A stretch of DNA of 64,000 nt, taken from contig NZ_LT707408.1 of assembly GCF_900156875.1 (NCBI RefSeq), positions 772,552 to 836,551 of the forward strand, given 5' to 3'. The notes below the pieces were generated by a model, which saw only the letters and a program-made list of their open reading frames with translations, did no database searches and was not told where the DNA came from. How positions within the stretch are numbered: the stretch's first letter is position 1; each line of letters begins with the position of its first letter. This DNA is from Robertmurraya dakarensis. Its GTDB lineage: Bacteria; Bacillota; Bacilli; Bacillales; Cytobacillaceae. Made by a program: the position numbers and the translations under genes. This document shows positions 60,461 to 64,000 of this stretch, piece after piece.

Positions 60461-61555
60461 CTATGTAATTCTTCGTAAAGATTCCTTATCGAAGAAATGT
60501 CCTTTGTCCATGTCGAAAATTAAATTGATCTTGGTTTCTGTTGTTATTTCCGTATGGGTATTTAACCTGGCAACGAAATTTTGGCCGTTCAAAATGCCAT
60601 AGAGAAGTGATTCTGCTCCCGTTATTTCAACCATTTCAATTTTAGTAGACAATGCTGTATATGGGGATTGTATTCCACTTTCTTCTTGATAAATATGTTC
60701 TGGCCGAATCCCGAAGATGATTGGTTTATTGTTGTAGCTTTGTTTTCGCAGGGCAGCCCATTTTGCATCTGGTATTAAAAAGGAATGGTTTCCAATCATT
60801 AAATGTTTTCCATCAATCTCTCCATGAAAAAAGTTCATAGCGGGGGATCCGATGAAATCAGCAACAAATACATTTTCAGGTTTTTCATATACCGCTGTTG
60901 GAGGACCAACTTGTTGGATTTCTCCATCCTTTAAAACAACGATTCTAGATGCCATGGTCATAGCTTCAGTTTGATCGTGGGTAACATAAATCGTCGTAGT
61001 TTGCATCTGTCTATGAAGCTTCGTAATCTCAGCACGCATTTGAACGCGAAGCTTTGCATCCAGGTTTGAAAGGGGCTCATCCATCAAAAATACTTTTGGT
61101 TCGCGTATGAGTGCTCTTCCTAATGCCACACGCTGACGTTGTCCGCCAGACAGCGCTTTTGGTTTGCGATGCAGAAGCTCTTCTAAACCTAAAGTGCGGG
61201 CTGTACGCTGCACACGTTCATCAATTTCTTTTTTAGGGTACTTCCGTAATTTTAAGTTGAACGCCATATTATCATAAACAGTCATATGGGGATAAAGGGC
61301 ATAATGCTGAAAAACCATAGCGATATCGCGATCCTTTGGAGGTGTTTCGTTTACTCGTTTGCCATCTATAAAAAAATCCCCATTTGAGATATCTTCAAGC
61401 CCCGCAATCATCCGTAGTATTGTGGATTTTCCACAGCCTGATGGGCCGACAAAGACGATGAATTCCTTATCATGTATATGTAGATTGAAATCTTTTACAG
61501 CGACGGTCTTTTGATCATAAATCTTATAAATATGTTCTAATTTCAATTCAGCCAT
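60461..61555 (-). CDS. msmX: Multi-sugar ABC importer ATPase, UgpC/MsmX type
   Basis: A 364-residue ATPase with Walker A GPSGCGKST, signature LSGGQRQRVALGRAL, Walker B VFLMDEPLSNLD and a C-terminal OB/TOBE domain of about 120 residues that regulates sugar-importer ATPases. It stands alone, without permease or binding protein, as msmX does in B. subtilis, where one ATPase serves several oligosaccharide importers. TTG/ATG start has GGAGG upstream on the minus strand. Confidence 0.88.
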   Translation of the reverse strand: MAELKLEHIYKIYDQKTVAVKDFNLHIHDKEFIVFVGPSGCGKSTILRMIAGLEDISNGDFFIDGKRVNETPPKDRDIAMVFQHYALYPHMTVYDNMAFNLKLRKYPKKEIDERVQRTARTLGLEELLHRKPKALSGGQRQRVALGRALIREPKVFLMDEPLSNLDAKLRVQMRAEITKLHRQMQTTTIYVTHDQTEAMTMASRIVVLKDGEIQQVGPPTAVYEKPENVFVADFIGSPAMNFFHGEIDGKHLMIGNHSFLIPDAKWAALRKQSYNNKPIIFGIRPEHIYQEESGIQSPYTALSTKIEMVEITGAESLLYGILNGQNFVARLNTHTEITTETKINLIFDMDKGHFFDKESLRRIT

Positions 61556-61723
61556 TGATTGCCTCCGTAATTAAAACGCCTGCAGACAGCCCGTTTTTAC
61601 TTGTTACAGCTTCTATGTTAGTTGATAATTACTTTGTTTTCTTTTATTATAACAATTATCGACAGATACACTAACGTAAATAAAAAGAACGAGATATTTT
61701 TTCAAAAAAGGGAGGGAAGGATT

Positions 61724-61984
61724 GTGGAATATACACAGGAGTTAAAAAACCGTCTTAAGCGTCTTGAAGGACAAGTGCGTGGAGTAATTCGTATGATGGA
61801 GGAAGGGCAACACTGTAAAGACGTTGTCACACAATTATCAGCAGTACGTTCTGCAACAGATCGAGCTATCGGATATATAGTAGCAAAAAACCTAGAGACG
61901 TGCATTCGAGAAGCTGATGAAGAAGGTAAAAATGCAGAAGACGCTATTCAAGAAGCTGTTAATATGATTGTAAAAAGCAGATAA
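61724..61984 (+). CDS. CstR-like repressor (CsoR/RcnR family), second copy
   Basis: 86 residues from GTG 61724 with GGGAGGG upstream. Same length as the copy at 1397 and with Cys31 and Cys60 in matching places (HCKDVVTQLSAVR; NLETCI), again without the His that follows in copper sensors (Ile here). It is therefore also CstR-like and not an obvious CsoR. No rhodanese or metal gene lies next to it, and I see no matching palindrome upstream, so its target is unclear. A terminator follows at 62010. The two paralogues may have different operators. Confidence 0.82.
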   Translation: MEYTQELKNRLKRLEGQVRGVIRMMEEGQHCKDVVTQLSAVRSATDRAIGYIVAKNLETCIREADEEGKNAEDAIQEAVNMIVKSR

Positions 61985-62009
61985 AATAAATCCTTGTAAA
62001 GAGCGTAGT

Positions 62010-62045
62010 AAAAAGACACCATCAATATTTAGATGGTGTCTTTAT
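62010..62045. terminator. Terminator after the second CstR-like gene
   Basis: AAAGACACCATC and GATGGTGTCTTT form a perfect 12-base stem around AATATTTA. Confidence 0.88.
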
Positions 62046-62058
62046 TCATGGTCCATTA

Positions 62059-62232
62059 TTAATCAGCTTCATATGGCGGTGCCTCTTCTTTTGGAAGCGG
62101 GGGAGCTTCTTCGATATTACTTGTTCCTTCTCGATTGTGCACAGACCCTCCAGAAAGTCCTTCGTTAATCATTCGATCGATATCGACATACCTTTCCTCA
62201 CGGCCTTCATATTGTACGTCTTCCTTTTTCAT
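62059..62232 (-). CDS. 57-residue acidic, proline-rich peptide
   Basis: AGGAGGAGG precedes ATG. The product is acidic, starts KKEDVQYEGREERYVDID and ends with the Pro/Glu-rich EAPPLPKEEAPPYEAD. No hydrophobic or Cys residues. It has the look of a small conserved Bacillus cytosolic protein; I cannot assign a family. Excellent ribosome site makes it likely real. Confidence 0.62.
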   Translation of the reverse strand: MKKEDVQYEGREERYVDIDRMINEGLSGGSVHNREGTSNIEEAPPLPKEEAPPYEAD

Positions 62233-62301
62233 TTTGAATTCCTCCTCCTCTTCAAGGTTTTATGTTATTTTTCCTTTAAAAGAGGAATCCATTCAAAAAG
62301 C

Positions 62302-62514
62302 TTATTGATCGTAGACGTGAAAAAGCATTAATTCATGAATCTGTTTAATTAACAGTTCCTCGTCTTCTTGCAAAGGCGGTTCTGAAGTCCACTCAATTTT
62401 CCCATCTGGATGATAGATGCCGCTCAATTTTTTCTTTTTAAAGTAAAAAGAAATACGCCAGCCAGGCATTTGTTTGTTGCTGTATAGCGAATTGTACTGA
62501 AAATGTGTGATCAT
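62302..62514 (-). CDS. yheE: YheE-like protein (DUF5342)
   Basis: A 70-residue protein with an aromatic-rich N-terminal half (MITHFQYNSLYSNKQMPGWRISFYF) and a helical C-terminus. Length and place, directly after yheD on the same strand, match B. subtilis YheE. AGGAGG precedes the ATG. No known function; linked to the spore-associated YheC/YheD by position. Confidence 0.78.
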   Translation of the reverse strand: MITHFQYNSLYSNKQMPGWRISFYFKKKKLSGIYHPDGKIEWTSEPPLQEDEELLIKQIHELMLFHVYDQ

Positions 62515-62569
62515 CGTCTATTCCCTCCTATGTTCATTTTAACTCTGAAAACGTTAAAATGACATCCAT

Positions 62570-63760
62570 TTATGAGGGATTCTTAAACCCAGCAAGGTTA
62601 AAAAATAAGGTGCAAAGATTTTGGATACGGCTGGCTTCTATTTCTTCTTCATCAAAACTCATGGGTTTTGCATTGACTTCGTAGATCACATACTTTCCGG
62701 TTTCTGTCATTCCAGCATCGATAGAAAATTCTCCGAAAAATCCTTTTTTATTTGATAGTAATTCCCCGCATCTATTTACAATCACTTGAAAAAAATGATC
62801 ATGTTGTTGATTTTGTACTCTTGAATAAGGAACTAGTCTGCCGCCGTTTGGCAGGTGCGTAGTAATATTTTGTTTGTCAGCTTGCCTGATTCCTACTCCA
62901 GTGACCAAATATTCCCCGTTCTGAAAGTGAGATAGTACTCTAAAATCGAATCGTTCGCCGTTAAGAAGTGCCGGTGATACGGCGCATTGTGCGATATAGT
63001 GTTTTTTCCTTAATATAGCAAAGCGCTCCTTCAAAAATTCATTGAGATCACGATAAGAATATTGATGGCTTAATCCAACTAAACTCAGGGAACCATCCTG
63101 TTCAACTGTTAAACGATAAATACCTTTCCCTTTTGATAAGGTGTTGGGTTTTAAGTAGACGTTTCGATGTTTACTGATAAATAATCTAAATAAAGCTTCA
63201 TCATTTATCAGAATTGTCTCTGGAAAGTATTTTCCTATATCCTCATCATTTTTAAACAGTTTATATAAATCAAATTTCTTCAGGAAAGAAGGGTTAAAAA
63301 AAGGAATTCCTTTTTCTCGAAAAATGTTGACTGCGAGTTGGAATTCCGATGTTTGTTCTGCTTGCCGAAAAGGGATTCGATTGTAAACAACGTGAGGGAA
63401 GGGGACTGTGATTTTAATCCAAGCATCTTTATCGGGTAAATAACAGAACCCTTCAATTGATTTTGTACCTAATCCCTCGGGTGTAAACACAAAGGATAAT
63501 CCTCCTTTTTGGATGACTTCCTTTTGAATATTTTTAAATAGCAGACCATTTCCAGCTAAACTTTTGTTGTTTTTTCGACTAGTCATAATCCCAATAAGTG
63601 GTCCGAGCAGGTTACCATCATGACAGGAAATCTGAAAAGAAATAGAACCCTCGTTCAGGTTTTTCTTAAAGGGGATAGCAAGCCCGGTCTTTCCAAATAC
63701 ATAATTTTCATTCGATAACTGCTGATACCACTCTTTTCTAAAAGGGTCATAGAAGATCAT
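62570..63760 (-). CDS. yheD: YheD-like endospore coat-associated ATP-grasp protein
   Basis: A 396-residue protein of the YheC/YheD family. The C-terminal 230 residues are an ATP-grasp domain: nucleotide lysine/Gly loop VYLKPNTLSKGKGIYRL, Arg/Glu ligands near RFDFRVLSHFQNG and the metal site FGEFSIDAGMTETGKYVIYEVNAKP. The N-terminal part is the YheC-type extension. These proteins are reported on the spore surface and in coat assembly; the ligase substrate is unknown. Its ATG overlaps the upstream gene's stop (ATGA), and GAGGAAA is the ribosome site. Confidence 0.85.
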   Translation of the reverse strand: MIFYDPFRKEWYQQLSNENYVFGKTGLAIPFKKNLNEGSISFQISCHDGNLLGPLIGIMTSRKNNKSLAGNGLLFKNIQKEVIQKGGLSFVFTPEGLGTKSIEGFCYLPDKDAWIKITVPFPHVVYNRIPFRQAEQTSEFQLAVNIFREKGIPFFNPSFLKKFDLYKLFKNDEDIGKYFPETILINDEALFRLFISKHRNVYLKPNTLSKGKGIYRLTVEQDGSLSLVGLSHQYSYRDLNEFLKERFAILRKKHYIAQCAVSPALLNGERFDFRVLSHFQNGEYLVTGVGIRQADKQNITTHLPNGGRLVPYSRVQNQQHDHFFQVIVNRCGELLSNKKGFFGEFSIDAGMTETGKYVIYEVNAKPMSFDEEEIEASRIQNLCTLFFNLAGFKNPS

Positions 63761-64000
63761 TTGAAAATTTCCTCAGGTCTAGATATCGATTGTTCTGTGA
63801 GGAAAATAGAAAAAGCCAGAGAGAGTTTCCGAGTTAACATATCATATTCTTTTAATTGCGGGTGTTTGAAAATAGATCTGCCAGGTTTCGAGTTTGCTTC
63901 AAATAGCCATACATTTCCTTCACGATCAATGCCCAAATCGAAACCAATTTCTCCAATAATCCCGTTCATTTGGTTTTCTAAGCAAGAGCTTAGATCAAGG
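63757..64000 (-). CDS. yheC: YheC-like ATP-grasp protein, 3' part only (cut by the window edge)
   Basis: The frame continues past 63969 to the window edge without a stop, so the true start is outside. The visible part, IIGEIGFDLGIDREGNVWLFEANSKPG, is the C-terminal metal/ATP site of an ATP-grasp domain like YheD's. It overlaps yheD by four bases, so the two are translationally coupled, as are yheC-yheD in B. subtilis. Confidence 0.82.
   Translation of the reverse strand, partial: LDLSSCLENQMNGIIGEIGFDLGIDREGNVWLFEANSKPGRSIFKHPQLKEYDMLTRKLSLAFSIFLTEQSISRPEEIFK

Noticed and set aside
1-64000. CRISPR arrays, prophage, insertion sequences or toxin-antitoxin pairs
   Set aside because: No regularly spaced repeats, transposase or integrase reading frames or typical toxin-antitoxin pairs were seen.

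Overview
The window is chromosomal DNA of a low-GC, endospore-forming member of the Bacillaceae, close to Bacillus, Cytobacillus or Neobacillus. Evidence is the AGGAGG-type ribosome sites, many short-stem terminators, sporulation genes (kinB-like, prkA, yhbH, spoVR, yhcQ-like coat protein, an alpha/beta SASP, yheC/yheD) and gene order recalling the B. subtilis yhbA-yhbB-cspR-prkA-yhbH and yhcT-yhcU neighbourhoods. I see no phage, insertion sequence or CRISPR array.

Layout. 1-2.5 kb: a GC-rich interspersed repeat, a DUF2243 membrane protein with a partner exported protein, and, divergently, a CstR-type persulfide sensor with two rhodaneses behind a palindromic operator. 2.65-6.1 kb: a proline operon in the order reductase-kinase-dehydrogenase, the order of osmoadaptive proHJA operons. 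6.1-16.5 kb: KinB-like kinase, tRNA-Gly, queG, amidase, trmL, nitroreductase, then prkA and yhbH behind sigma-E-like promoters. 16.6-17.2 kb: a predicted lipoprotein with a thioredoxin/peroxiredoxin fold whose frame is broken only by a UGA exactly at the first position of a UxxC redox motif, followed by a bSECIS-like hairpin. This is a strong selenoprotein candidate and the most notable item here. 17.2-33 kb: metabolic and sporulation genes (speD, Nudix, aldo/keto reductase, coat protein, a second P5C reductase, purine permease, pseudouridine synthase, BdbC plus thioredoxin pair, pgcA, yhdB, spoVR).

33.1-49 kb is an accessory catabolic island. A sigma-54 enhancer-binding regulator has its own -24/-12 promoter and three upstream copies or near-copies of GTTGC-N6-GCAAC. 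It heads a same-strand run encoding an acyl-CoA ligase (ADP-forming type) alpha-like protein, a two-subunit CoA transferase, a TAXI-type TRAP importer, 3-hydroxyacyl-CoA dehydrogenase, enoyl-CoA hydratase, acyl-CoA dehydrogenase and a thiolase that is broken or split. After a strong terminator come a D-2-hydroxyacid dehydrogenase, a tartrate/D-malate dehydrogenase homologue and a 12-TM permease. The logic is import of a carboxylate, CoA activation and beta-oxidation; the substrate cannot be read from sequence.

49.5-64 kb: a two-component system followed by an HtrA protease, a CorC-like membrane protein, small regulators and membrane proteins, fumC, an sspB-like SASP with a sigma-G-like promoter and a long leader, an msmX-like ATPase, a second CstR-like repressor, and yheE-yheD-yheC (the last cut by the window edge). 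Several proteins of 28-57 residues with good ribosome sites are also listed.
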